In this document: in pieces, positions 43,313-55,700 of the stretch
Numbering within the stretch: the first letter of the stretch is position 1
How the letters are laid out: each line of letters starts with the position of its first letter
Origin: Tubiluchus corallicola
Taxonomy: Eukaryota > Priapulida > Priapulimorpha > Priapulimorphida > Tubiluchidae
NCBI GenBank assembly: GCA_030141605.1
Contig: JAQGDQ010000003.1
Span: forward strand, 1,259,501-1,323,500
Direction: 5' to 3'
DNA length: 64,000 bases
Program-made: the position numbers and the translations under genes
The notes under the pieces: generated by a model
Told to the model about the DNA's origin: nothing
The model's database searches: none
Seen by the model: the letters and a program-made list of their open reading frames with translations, nothing else

Positions 43313-46300
43313 GTAAGGTGCGTCATCGGTAAACATAGTGATTACAGAAACACTAAGATATAATAGCGGTAGTTTGGTTGCCTTCAGTTTTCTCGCTAAA
43401 ATACTCCGTGCAGTTTAAAATTTAGAATGCTGTCAGGCTAACATCAACAAATGATGTGTATACTGTGGAGGTCGTTGCATACATTTTAAAGAATCACTAT
43501 TTCATTGAATTCCATGTGTGAGACGGGTGCGAGAGCGGGGGTCGTCCAACGGAGTATCATTTATCGGGTCTACCGGGCTACTGGGTACAAAAACATTGAG
43601 TTTGGGGGACAATTTGGGTCAAAAAAATCTGTGATTGATCACTTTACAGACAATGAATGGTGGCATGTTATCTGAGGTCCTGTAAAACAAACAAAAAAGA
43701 TTCTGGACAGCATTGTTAGTAGACATCTATGTTTCTCCTTTGCAACTCATATTTCGTATAGCCCTGTTCAAATACATGTAAATTATCTCAGTCATGACCA
43801 ACATTTCTGATAGGTTGTAAATGTGGGTAACAATTTCTCTGTGTTACGTGGCGATGGGGTGCACTTTCATTTGTTCGTCATTACAAATTTTACATTGCTG
43901 GTACATATACAACTTGTGTTTGCCTGTTCGGGGATAAGTGATTCAAATAGCAGAACTGGAAAAATATTTGAACTAAATTGTTTCTCCCTATGTAGCTAAT
44001 AAGTATGGCTAAGTTTGATTGAAACTACTATTATTTAAAATAAGTTCGTTTTAATTTTAGCCTGACGTTGCAGGGAACGTAATGAGACGAATCTCATCCG
44101 ATCGAGTCCATGGACCCTTATGATAAGAACCGGTACAGGATATGGGGAAGCAGAGCACCCGACAGCATTAGTTACCTATCACGAAGAGACTAGAAACTCA
44201 GAACCACGAAAAATACAGAAAGTGTAGTTTATTATAGCAAATTTATTAGGTTTTGATCACGTGTTGTCATGACTGGGTCACGTTCTTGTAATAAAATGAT
44301 TAATTAATTACCATTCAAATAATTAACGCCTATAAAAATGTCTGCCTTACAAGCACTAGAAACAATTTATTAATGCATTGTACAGCTACTTATAGCATAG
44401 GGCTAAATATAAACTCTTCACTAACACAATCTTGCGAAATTTTTCCATTGTAACGGTGGTCGTTTATACTTGACAACTATAATTGTGTAATCATATGCAA
44501 TTGCGAATATAATATGATTTTGTAGATGATCAATTGCAAATTTTGGGGATTACTCGTTTGCGATGTTTTCTTATAAACAGATATATTGAAACCGTGAAAT
44601 CGCTCTCGTTATTGTTCATGCAAATAACTTTTCGGCCAGTTCCTATAATGTGGTGTCACAATAGAGTAACTTCGTATTCTAAATCTTTACGATTAAACAG
44701 ATTCGTGGCAACGCTAAATAAACGGTGTCCCAAATAACACAGTTGGACAGAAAAAACTTAATGAGCCAGTAACCCAATAAGTTGCATTCCAAACTCGTTA
44801 AGATTTTGTTATAGCAAAATTTTGCTGTTTTCACCCTGTTATTACGATTTATCATTATTTATTCTCCGCCACTTTCACACTTAATAACTCGTAAGACTTG
44901 CAAGCTAGGGTCACCAAGCTCACAGGATGGGTAACCCTGGGTGGGGCACGGACAACAGTGCGCTGACTGCTGACCACTAGTCGAAGGACCTTTAGCTCGC
45001 AACTCCTCCTAGGGCTTTCGGTTTTTCCCATTTTTTTCAGAAGTATATGGGTACTGTAGGGTAGATGTGCGCCTGGAGTTTTAAAAAGCTGATGAGTTTT
45101 AAATGCTCGAGGGAGGTGTCAGAATGCGAAATTTGGGATCCCCCAATTGGTAACCTTTTACACGCTGAGGGCTAGGGACACAAACCTCACAGGGCACACT
45201 TTTCTTTAGGATCCATCTGCTCCTATAGTTTCCGAACTAGGGCACAATATTTGGCATGTTAGTAAGCGGGGTGGCGCCCTTGTATATCACAAAATATGTA
45301 TAGGAAAATTTTCCGCGAGGGAACAAAAACCGAAAAACGGGGGTCGGGAACAGAAGTGCACCGAGTGTTGAGCAATGGTGCCTTGTACTTATAGCATATT
45401 AAACGAAAGGTCTCAGTGAGGCGGATGGACTGGTATACGTTACAATGAGAATAGTTAACCCGCGACCCCGTTATGAGGCTTATATAGAGGTTGAGGAGAC
45501 AAATGCCTTCCATTATCAACTGGAACTCGCTTGTAGTATATCAAATCAAAGGTCTCAATGAGACCAATTGAATGGTAATAATTGCTTAGCGATTGGTTAA
45601 TCTCTGACCCCAGTAAGGGCAAAAATTTACAAATGGGAAATGCATCATTTGTCTAGGAATAGCACAATGTAGCATATCAAATGAAAGCTCGATAAGGCGA
45701 ATCAAATAGCGTAGGTTACAATGAGTATGGTTAATCTGCAACCCTTCTAGGGGACAAAATAGGGGTCGATGAGGCAAATGCTTTCCAGTATCAGCCAAAA
45801 TTAGCTTGTAGTACATCAAACGAAAGGCCTCAAAGAGACAATTGAATGGTATCAGTTAAGCCGAGTTTGGTTGACCTCTGACCCCTGGGTTACAGGTTGA
45901 AATGTCACAAGTTGCCATTTCATTATGAAGTGCAGTTCCTATACATTCAAGCAAACCGAATTCGATAAAACAAAGTTAGAACTTTCAAGGAAAAGGCTGG
46001 TGTCTTTTCAATGCCCAATTCTGTAACTATATACCAATTTTTTCAAAATCTTCAGTTTTTGACCACGTCAGAAACGTTATCAACGAATTAAAATTTAAAA
46101 TTGTTATACGTGTTACTTCAACTAATAAAGCCAGCTAGAGTGAATAATTTCGTCGAGTAACATAACGGCGTTAAACCACTGTTATCTATGGCTTCCATCA
46201 TCTGGTACAAATTTAAAACATTGTTTATCAAATTGTTGGAAACCAATTCTAGTTCCACAATTATTCCCACTTATTTCACGTACTTGACTACGAAAGCACA

Positions 46301-46357
46301 CAAAAGAGAAAGCTGCATCTAAGTTAATATTCTGGCAAGCAGTTAAAAAACCTACAG
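43313..46357. other. Spacer between convergent ZP gene 3 and sigma-1 receptor gene
   Basis: About 3 kb lying between the 3' ends of two convergent genes. No exon was recognised; in particular there is no transmembrane exon that would complete ZP gene 3. The right half (about 45,040-45,900) is repeat. No clear polyadenylation signal for the minus-strand gene was found within 500 bp of its distal stop. Confidence 0.55.
45350..45900. repeat. Degenerate tandem repeats of about 137 bp
   Basis: Four diverged units. Each contains TTGTAG(T/C)ATATCAAA, then AAAGG(T/C)CTCA, AATGAGAC, a T-G-rich stretch with GGTTAA, and CTGACCCC. The AAAGGTCTCA-like block recurs near 45,406, 45,549, 45,684 and 45,820, a spacing of roughly 135-143 bp. 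Related sequence occurs at 25.1-25.3 kb in the opposite orientation. Confidence 0.6.
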
Positions 46358-46578
46358 TTAATTAACCTCTAAACTTAGTAGTAATTCTTGGATTAACGAC
46401 TTGACGTAAATACGAAACATGTAATAAGCAGATAAAAAATCATGTGTTTTGAAAAAAGTCTCAGTTAAAGCGAAAGGCAGAGTTGTGGGAATTAACCCAC
46501 GTGCGTATTCTACCATCCACGTTCCTCCTGCCCACTGGACTGCTGATGCCTCTCCCCAATCATGCCGGACAGTCTCAC
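46358..46578 (-). CDS. SIGMAR1: Sigma-1 receptor exon 4b (distal terminal exon)
   Basis: 221 bp from the acceptor TCGTTTCAG to the stop TAA, entering in phase 1. It encodes the end of the beta-barrel and the C-terminal membrane-adjacent helices. The protein ends EVN rather than the YLFG-type end seen in exon 4a and human. Confidence 0.85.
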
Positions 46579-48796
46579 CTGAAACGACAGTGAAAACATT
46601 GCAAGAAACGTTTGCGCATTACTAATCACAAGTGAGTGAATGTGTGAGTAGCATAGCGATTGTGAGTGTGCTGAATCATTGAATGCATTGGATTTGTACA
46701 TTTTTGCTTAAAAATGTTTAGTAGCAGTAGCATCAGTAGCAGAAGCAGCAACGGCAGCAGTTAGTGTGTTTACACATATGCACGCACGTACACGCGCACT
46801 CTCACACATACACAGGCTTATGCACTGCGTGCCAAACGATTATAAATGAGCAGGACAACAGCATTTCATTTAATTATTTTTCAAAATGATCTTGAGCTCA
46901 AACCATGGCAGAATTACTTTGACCTCAAGCCGAAGTAGAATGACTTTGACCTCAAACCGAGGCAAAATGACTTTGACCCCAAAATAAGGTAGAGTAGGGA
47001 CTGAGGAAAAATCTATACCGGGTCATATCAATCCTACGGAACATAGTTTTAGCATGGTTCAGCCACAAACGTTTATATATGCAATGCGTAACTGTCGTTA
47101 CCTCATCAGAGTGAATGACAAATTCTTTCTTGATTATAGAATAAGAACCATCACGTGGATTTTATTCACATCACGTGGCATTTGCTGCATTGCATTCTGT
47201 CGCGCCTATCTTCGGAAGGTACAACAATACTGTGAAAAGGGCTTTTGTCAATACATGTAGCAACATAAACCGAACTCCTTTAGTGGCACAAACACTTTAT
47301 TATTGACTCTCTTTTCTGTACACTATGTTGCGACTACTAGATTAAAACTGTAAAAGCTCAAATCTGTTGAAACTGGTTAACCTTGGGCAATGTATATCAG
47401 AAACCAGTCAGGTAAGAAAATGATTCACTGTAGTCTAACTTGCTGTAAAGTTGTAATGTTGCTAAAGTTTATAAAGTTCATAAACAAACTCTTGAATCAG
47501 TTCACGACAAATACCAAGTTCGCATGTACTTATAAAATCTTCCTTGGTTCGCGAGCTTATTATTATTATCATTAATAAGTCGGCCTCAAAATAAAAATTT
47601 AAAAGAATGGTCAATGGTCATACGTCATGGACAGGTTCCCTAGACGAGGGGAGATGATACAGTCTTTATAAAATATTCTTTGAACTATATGTAGAATATA
47701 GGCTTACAACAGAAAAGCTGCATCTAAATAAACGTGCTTAGTTTCTATGGACCTAAATAAAAGGTTAGAAGTTTGATACCAAAACTTTACTTACACTTTC
47801 TCGTTTTCAGATCATATTGCTTTAAAATATCACCCACGTGCGAGTTAAGGCATTTGCTATACTAGTGTGCAAGAGTGGAGGAAATGCGTACATTAAAATC
47901 TTTTAAATAAATCTAACAATGTTACATAATTTAAATACTAATAACAATATAAAATATCTTTTAAATGAGCTAGTATTAAATATTAATATAGTAGTACATT
48001 AACGTATTTCATCAAATTATTATGCTAAATAAAATTTTTCTAATAGCCTAACCTAAATTAGATGCTAATTTACAGAAATCAAACATTCTTTTTTGGACTA
48101 GATGAAAATCTGATCATCCTCCAAAAATACTCAAAAATATTGGTCACTTAATTTAACATTGCAGGTTTTCATTGGATTTTTTCAAGTCATACTTTACTGA
48201 ATTTCCGGTGTAAGCTTTCAGAATAAAGATACGTATTTAACTATCAATTGTTTTTAATCTGTGACCGTTTCTTGGACCACTTCATGGCGCATAACCAAAC
48301 ATGAAGAGCTTGGATCACCGACTAAATTAAGGATAACAAGCAATAAATATACAATTAATCTGAGAGCTTGAACGAAGAGCCGCTATATATCTTTTCAGCC
48401 TTAAGGCATGAGTCGTTTCAGAACTGAAACAACGACCTCCTCCATAAAAACTAAGCACCCAACCTGTGAACCCTGCCTGACTCTTCTACGATAATAATCG
48501 ACCATGTGGTAAATGATGATGATTCTTTCTAATAGACATTAAAACTTAATGTCAGCACATGTATTCATTAAAGCTGAAAATTACTACATTATCATTTATA
48601 AGTGTTAATGGCTATTAAAACCTTCGGTTGAATTCTTTTAAATTTCATTTCATCTTTCAATCATTAACTAAACAGAAATGGAGTTTTAAAGTCTGAATTT
48701 TACCTAAAGTGTAAGTTGTTGCGGTCAAATCACCCTCCTTCCACTGAACGAATGTTCCAGTTAAAATGGTGTCTGTTATATTAGCCAAATAACGAC
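46358..48796 (-). CDS. SIGMAR1: Sigma-1 receptor alternative C-terminal cassette (exons 3b and 4b)
   Basis: Two minus-strand exons, 3b (48,704-48,796) and 4b (46,358-46,578), duplicate the last two coding exons of the sigma-1 receptor. Joined to exons 1-2 they give a 216-residue protein. 3b encodes RYLANITDTILTGTFVQWKEG and 4b ETVRHDWGEASAVQW, TWMVEYARGLIPTTL and THDFLSAYYMFRIY. This cassette is closer to the human sequence than the near one: it keeps Asp121 (human Asp126), Glu167 (Glu172), His149 (His154) and Trp159 (Trp164). No second exon 1 or 2 was found between 48.8 and 52.5 kb, so it most likely splices from the shared exon 2 at 57.5 kb. The alternative is an orphaned gene fragment, but both exons are open with intact splice sites, which argues against decay. 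Confidence 0.8.
46885..46992. repeat. 27-bp minisatellite, four units
   Basis: Four units of exactly 27 bp start at 46,885, 46,912, 46,939 and 46,966, with core AATGACTTTGACCTCAAACC. Located in the intron between sigma-1 exons 3b and 4b. The unit contains TGACCT, the complement of a nuclear-receptor half-site; significance unknown. Confidence 0.8.
48340..48480 (-). mobile_element. tRNA-derived SINE, copy 3 (diverged fragment)
   Basis: On the minus strand GTGCTTAGTTTTTATGGAGG, AGGTCG, TTTCAGTTCTGAAACGACTC and ATGCC align with GTGCTCACTTTCCATCATGG, AGGTCG, GTTCAACTCCCGACCGAGTT and ATGCC of the copy at 31.2-31.4 kb. The B-box is damaged and the microsatellite tail is absent. Confidence 0.55.
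48704..48796 (-). CDS. SIGMAR1: Sigma-1 receptor exon 3b (distal cassette)
   Basis: 93 bp, phase 1 at both ends, acceptor TTTTTCATAG and donor GTAAAA. It encodes the strand with Asp121 (human Asp126) in NITDTIL. Same length and phase as exon 3a at 55,140-55,232, so the two are interchangeable in frame. Confidence 0.88.
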
Positions 48797-49244
48797 CTAT
48801 GAAAAACAGTATAAAAGGGTAGTTTAACGAAAGGTACCGGTTTATCGCTCGATTAATGGTTGACATACAAATCAAAGAGTAAACGACAGAATAAATGGTT
48901 ACATAAAATGTATGCACACGACGAATCTAAGGTCAGTGTTTCATAAAGACCTAGTATTGAAAATTCCCATTTTGCTTCTAAAGATTCAGTCCAATGTGTA
49001 CAGTGTTATTATTACTATCATCATCATCTAAGGAATAACAGAATATTAGGCAGGATTGTAGAATACGCACTAAAGACACGGACGTACTCTGCAAACAATT
49101 GTTTTTATTCCACTCGCAAATCGCAATATGTATGGCAAAATTTTGCATAACAAACCACAAACACTTATATTCCGAATACAGTCACAACAGGTATACGGAA
49201 ATAAAACAGTCAGTTCTCTTTCCAGTACCGAAGGAATACGTTCA

Positions 49245-49786
49245 CAGTCGGCTCTTCCACTAGGCAAAATAGGCAGTTGCCTAAAGCGCCAATTTTTTTT
49301 TTGGGGGGGGAGCTGAATTCTGGAATGACTCTTCAGGAGCGGAATATACGAAAAGTAAAAAAAAACAAGCGGCGATAATGCACAGCAAAAAGAATCTCTA
49401 ATGAAGTATATGCAAGCAGACCAGAGTTGTGGTTGTAAAGATGATGAAGCTAGTGAAATGGATGTATACGTGAAAAAAGGACATAGGGTTCAAAAATTTA
49501 GTGACGAAAATGCAGAAGAAAAGTTTTGGCAAGAGTACCAGAAAGTGCAGAAATTTGCTTCTGAGGACCCGGGACATACAGTGGGGCCGTAAATTCAATT
49601 TAAAATGAAACCAACATAAACTGTAACACATGTTTAAGCCTAACCCACAGATACCATCATACTTTATTATAAAATTATACAAGAAAAATTGGAGGTGCGT
49701 TGGGGAAAGTTGGAAAAGGGGTTTATCGTTAAGCAGACGTTAAAGTACTTCTGCCTATGGGATCAAACTACCTAGAGCCGGCCCTG
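49245..49786 (+). mobile_element. Probable degenerate hAT-type transposon fragment
   Basis: About 540 bp bounded by imperfect inverted ends: the left end starts CAGTCGGCTCTTCCACTAGG and the reverse complement of the right end starts CAGGGCCGGCTCTAGGTAG; both contain ATAGGCAG further in. Inside, a + strand frame with SGAEYTKSKKKQ, a frameshift, then LMKYMQAD resembles the basic N-terminus of hAT/ZMYM-like transposases. Target duplications are not clear and most of a transposase is missing. Confidence 0.4.
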
Positions 49787-51324
49787 AACATGTAATTTCT
49801 AATATATCTTCAGTGTGTATCACTTGGCTTAAATAGTACTGTAACTGATTGCGTTTTAGTGGCTAATTTAGTGACAATTAAGTGATTAATAATAGTGACT
49901 TTACTCATTGATTACCAAACAGCATAAAGACATCAAATATGAGAACATGTACTTTTCTAACTAATCACCAAAGAAACTGATTTATTGTTTCACAATGAAA
50001 TACAATATCTTCCCCTAAGAAATAGTGAAAAACAATTAACACCAATTACAATACATGATCATTAAAAAGACTGTATAAGACATGTTTCACACTTATCACA
50101 AAAAATTACCACAAACATCATAGCTATTACTACTAAAACTGTTATAGTGGAATGATCAAAAAACAATATCATGAAACCAAATGCAAAGACTAGCTTGCAA
50201 AAAACTCCCAGGTGCAAAATTGTCAGAAAATACAAGTTATCACCTGAGCTTAAATGCTATCATTTTGCCAATTCAAATAACACCTGTGCATAAAGGAAAA
50301 GAAATCAAATGTTGATACTTCTAATATTATTTTTCTCAATTATCGAAGAAAAAAGTACTGAAAATAAGTGGATCTTTAATGGTCACATGAAATTTGAAAC
50401 GCCTCTAAGTTTCGAAGTATTTAATAAATAACTGCACAAGTCACAAGGGTAACACTAGCAAATACCTGGCTAAGAAAGAAAGACTAATATAGGTTACACA
50501 GTTGTTAGTGTTTGGCCTTGGCCATAAGCACTCTTTTACAAATAATGCAAAAACTAAACACTGGTTTTACCATGTACGGACAGAAGTGCTGAATTGCATA
50601 TAGCCAAATAACCTACAGCTTAAAGCCTCACTAAGTCATGAAACTCAAATCTTTTCGATTTGTTTCTTTTTAAAATTTTAATATTTCTGAAAAATTTTAT
50701 TAGTAATTTTATGCACACTAACTAGAATTTGTTGTGCACTTTTGCTTTTGTAACACCCTTTGCATGTAATTTTCTATTTATCTCCTCTTCCCTGTAAGAG
50801 GTCTCCATGCTTAACGTAGCCTAGTACTTAATCTAGTTTAAATCCGGCATTATATATGAAATAATTGTACCAGAACAACAATTTACATTAAACAAAGTAC
50901 CAGTGTCACTATCACAATAGTAATTTTCTTCAAATTCACCACAAGCAAGCAAAGTAAGACATTATGCATACTATACAGCGATATTTTCTTTTTTATGAAA
51001 CTGGCATTCATTATAACCTACAAATCTTAAAACGATATAAAGAGGAGGCATATGTGCCAATGTATGCATGTGTCAAAAACTGCTAGAGCTAGATGAAACA
51101 CTTATCCAAGGCTGATGCAGCAGGTAAGGTGTGGTAACACCATTGTTAAGTCTAATCAGATCATGAGTAAATATACAAAATAACAAATTACAATCTAAAC
51201 AATATGAAGCTAAAATCAAAATGTAACTGACCTCATTGCAAAATTACAAATATTAACCACTTACTAGTTCTACTATGTCTGCCACATTTGTCATTTTACT
51301 GTATATTAACTAATTTCCAAAAAT

Positions 51325-52002
51325 TGAAAAAAAATTCCAGGTTAATTACATAACACTGTTTCCATGATGTTATGTGCATTAACATAAATTTACGAAAATT
51401 GGAGACGGAATTAGTGTTGTACTCCATACTTTCAAATAGTTCACACTTTGTATAATACATATTTAGTAAATATTGAGTATGTTCAATATAGCAACTCACA
51501 ACAATAAAAACTATTAAATTTGACATAAAGTTGCTCCTCTTCTTTGTATTTTGAAAAAAATTCCAGGTTAATTACATAACACTGTTTCCATGATGTTATG
51601 TGCATTAACATAAATTTACGAAAATTGGAGACGGAATTAGTGTTGTACTCCATACTTTCAAATAGTTCACACTTTGTATAATACATATTTAGTAAATATT
51701 GAGTATGTTCAATATAGCAACTCACAACAATAAAAACTATTAAATTTGACATAAAGTTGCTCCTCTTCTTTGTATTTTGAAAAAAATTCCAGGTTAATTA
51801 CATAACACTGTTTCCATGATGTTATGTGCATTAACATAAATTTACGAAAATTGGAGACGGAATTAGTGTTGTACTCCATACTTTCAAATAGTTCACACTT
51901 TGTATAATACATATTTAGTAAATATTGAGTATGTTCAATATAGCAACTCACAACAATAAAAACTATTAAATCTGACATAAAGTAGCTCCTCCTCTTTGTA
52001 TT
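51325..52002. repeat. Tandem array, 3 x 226 bp, nearly identical
   Basis: The phrase ATTCCAGGTTAATTACATAA recurs with its CCAG at 51,337, 51,563 and 51,789, a period of exactly 226 bp. The units are almost identical apart from a few changes at the end of the third and a truncated flank on the first. The overlapping minus-strand open frames are produced by the repeat. It lies between sigma-1 exons 4a and 3b. Confidence 0.95.
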
Positions 52003-52075
52003 TTTAATGAAACTGTGGGCAACATTTTGTGAATCTTCTGGATTCAGTTCAAGTTAATTTTTAAGTTATCCTAGA

Positions 52076-52081
52076 TTTATT
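52076..52081 (-). terminator. Candidate polyadenylation signal after sigma-1 exon 4a
   Basis: AATAAA on the minus strand, 427 bp beyond the exon 4a stop codon and upstream of exon 3b. If used, it ends the 218-residue isoform transcript before the distal cassette. Confidence 0.45.
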
Positions 52082-52507
52082 AGGTGTACAACAAAATTAT
52101 TCATTAGGTGTACAACAAAATTATTCCCTTGTCTTTCATTAGATTATATCATCAGATATCAAAATTAACAAACCAACAAATTTTGAGTAGATTATTCAAG
52201 CAGATCACAGACACATTGTGCAGACATTCACAAATGATTTCATTTCAGTTCTTCCAATGCATTTAGAAATTATAACACAAAAATTTATCACTGGCATAAG
52301 TCCTATATTGTTTAGGCCACTTGTTACCAGGTCATTTAAAATTTCATGGTTTTTGATTAGCAAAGATACTACAAAAGCTTCCTCTTACAGTCAACAAAAG
52401 ATATCTTCTCAAAACTGAACAATTAAAATTAAAAAATGTCAGGCAGCATGTGATTTTGGACTGATTCCCAAATATTAATGTCACAAAAAATTAGCTATCA
52501 AAACTTT

Positions 52508-52734
52508 TTAACCTAAATAGTAACCCACATAAAACTGTAATTCGTGCCAAGTAGCTATAGCAAAGATCCTTAACATTTTAAACATTGACGAGAAATCGTG
52601 CGTGCTAAATAACATATCAGACATCATAAAAGGAACAGATGTGTAGGGCAAGCCACGTCCATATTCAACTCCAAATGTTCCAGCCGCAATTTTTATCGCA
52701 GATGCCTCTCCCCATTTCGTACTGATTGTATCAC
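52508..52734 (-). CDS. SIGMAR1: Sigma-1 receptor exon 4a (proximal terminal exon)
   Basis: 227 bp from the acceptor CTTTACTAG to TAA. It encodes [28 protein letters not shown] and [15 protein letters not shown], ending GYYLG. The WGEASA core and STHDF are shared with exon 4b; the barrel residues between them differ. Confidence 0.88.
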
Positions 52735-55700
52735 CTAGTAAAGACAAGCCAATTTATGTATTAGCTTTTGATAAGGGATAATTTCAAAAACAGGCCACTA
52801 CATGAAATGTAAATAGTGCAAGTTAAAAGAAATACTTAGTAAAATTAAGATACTTCAATTACTATAACTGTGCTGATTTAAACTTGTATTGCCCCTCTTT
52901 TCTGTTATAAATTGGTTTCCTTTTAAACAGGTCATGTGACCGGTCTTTTACCTGTACACTTACCTGTATATTGGAGTCACTCACACACTGCAGTTACAGA
53001 TTGTTTAGCGTCATTCATTGATTCGTTGTTATAATTTCATAATTACACTTATAGAAGATCACCATGTAAGTTGATTTATTAATTTCTTAAATTTTGAACC
53101 TTTGTTTATTAAAAAGATTAGATTAATTAGACTAGAGATTAGATTTTATAATTTTTAAAACTTTGTATAGTTAATTAGATCAATTTGGTTTAAATTTTGC
53201 CATAAAATTGAGCAAAATTATATAAAATTGTCTTATTTGTTATCAGATTAAACGATAAAAGCTACACAATTATGTTGTTGGAGATTTTATGGAGATTTTT
53301 TATAAGGTAGCACAATAACTAAATAAGTACTCTAGGCAATTATAAAACTTATTTCTTAAGCAAATATTTCAAAGTAAGAAATGCTTTACGAAGCATGCTT
53401 CCACTTAGGACCAACTACCGATTCAACTGGACAACTATAATTCTAAAATTGGTGGTAAGCCATTAAGTCAACATCAACAAATGTTGCACTTCCTTTGCAA
53501 AAATTTGAGATAAATATACATGAGACATGAGCATGATTTTTGTCAATTGAACAGTATTCAACTAGAGCACTAAAATTATTTTATATATCAGTGATCAACT
53601 CTGGTTTGACAGTAAATGCTGGTGGTGTGTCAGAATTGTAAATAATGGAATAAAGCTGCTTCCCTTTTTATTCAGGAGTTTCGTGATATTGCAGGTTAAA
53701 AATGCAAGTACTCAATACTAGTTAAAACTCAGTTTAGAAAATTTATTTCACACAAGATGTGCAACACTCATGCTAACTAGTAAATACCTCCTAAAATTAA
53801 AAAAGACTCAGCATACTAGTTTGCAGCTATGTTTTGACATGCTAACCCTGCCCTAGCACTCATTATTAACAGCATAAAGTATAACTAGCTGAAATCTTAA
53901 CTGTACTGAATATTCACTGGGTTTCTTACAAAAGCTTAAATTAAAAATAGGCCAGCATCACATTACAGTTTTTATCAACAAACTTTAAAAAATATGATGC
54001 ACAAGTTGCAGTTTAAATGGCTTTTAGTGAAAAACGACTATTACCTGCCATTACTACATTTTATATATTATCCAACTGACAAAAACGGAATAATTGTTAA
54101 AACTAACTGTGCCTATGCATAACAAAACCTACCACAGTGCTCAATCTTAGATATGTCTTAATCTTTGTATTTTGCTGTACACATATGGTGAGAATTTTTG
54201 CCAATATATATTGTTCCTAAAAGCTAAGCTTTTGTCAAATACAAGTTTTGCTATATGTGTAGCTACCTTGATTCTAAAAGAATCACTGGCAGGCAGTTGC
54301 AAGTTTAGCAGCCTGCAGACGCTGATCTTGACGAATGTGGTACAGAAGAAATAATTTGCAGTAAACAAAATAGGTGCCTCTAGGCTCTACTAGTGTAGTA
54401 ATATATCCAAGTAATTAAATGAACATTTTATTACAGTATCGCGCAGGCTTCAAAAAATGCACAATAAGAAGTTTGGCAGATATTTTCATAAGTCTACATT
54501 TTTTGTTTGGAAAATATTGAATTAGACGGTAAAAAACAAAATTCGACATGTTCAGTTATTTTGTCCTATATGTCTAGTATCGCTACTTCGTGTCTTCACA
54601 CAGTATGTGTCGTTTTGGTAAATTATATCACAATTATGAAAAAGTACTTATTTACTGCATTATGGTGCCACCTACAGCCAGAAGAAAAATGTTTAAAACC
54701 TGATGGATTTATATTAAATGAATTCATAAATTTAATGAATAAGTTTATAAATTTAGTAATTTACCCATTTTAGTAATTAGTAAGTTTTACAAATAGCAGC
54801 ATGATATTTGGTTAATAAACAGTAACTTTACATTTTGATAATGGGCTATATAATACCTTACTTCAGAATTTTCAGAAGATTTCATTATACCATTGAAAAA
54901 AATACCCTAGAAGCCCTAAAAGGCTCACTATTCGTCAATTATGCAGAACACTATGAACTATTAAAAGAAAATGATTAGTATTCAAGGAATAAAGTTCTAG
55001 GTGACTTAAAATTGAAGCACAACAGAACAGGTTCACAAATTCATAACACATGACAGAAATCCAGTGTAAAATTTAATTTATAACCCAACTTTAGTGCTTC
55101 AATTGAAGCCATTTTAGAAAAGAAATTTTATATATTTACCTGCATTATAGGTTTGTGTCCTCAGTTCACCTTCTTTCCAAGTTGTTACAGATCCAGTAAG
55201 CACTACCTGTGTCACGTTTACCCAGTGTCGACCTAGCAGGACACAAAACATGCCATTTCCAGACCGGCTTATTTATAACAAATATTTTGACCGAAATGGC
55301 TATGAAAACTATTTTTACTCTACGCAGTTAAAAATTTTGATTAATTAGGCAGTTAGAGAAATCCTACATGTATTGCTATATATTATTAGTAAACAGCTAC
55401 CTTTCAAAAGTAAGAACTTTTGACTATTTTGGCAATGTGAGAAAACAACCCAATTAAATAAATTCAGTGTCAATAAAGAGAAATAATAGCTTGTATGTAA
55501 CACTAGTTTAATGAAATGTATAGTTTAAAATATTTTATAGCAAAAAAATTAAAGACAGTTACATGAATTTATTGATGTAAAGACAATTTACCAAGGATTT
55601 ATATATAATGCAGCTGTATGCCCTCAATTCACCTGATTTCTTTTAAAGTAAAAGTCTAAGGAAAAACCTTTACTAACTGTGTGGTCAATTAACAATAAGT

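Noticed and set aside
51296-51978. Three near-identical minus-strand frames of 76-89 codons, which looked like a small gene family
   Set aside because: They arise from the 226-bp tandem repeat. The period is not a multiple of three and the protein matches nothing known to me.
53000-53075. Possible plus-strand first exon: ACCATG running into GTAAGT after a TATAAAT-like site
   Set aside because: It lies inside sigma-1 intron 3, the start codon would be cut by the donor, and no downstream exon was found.
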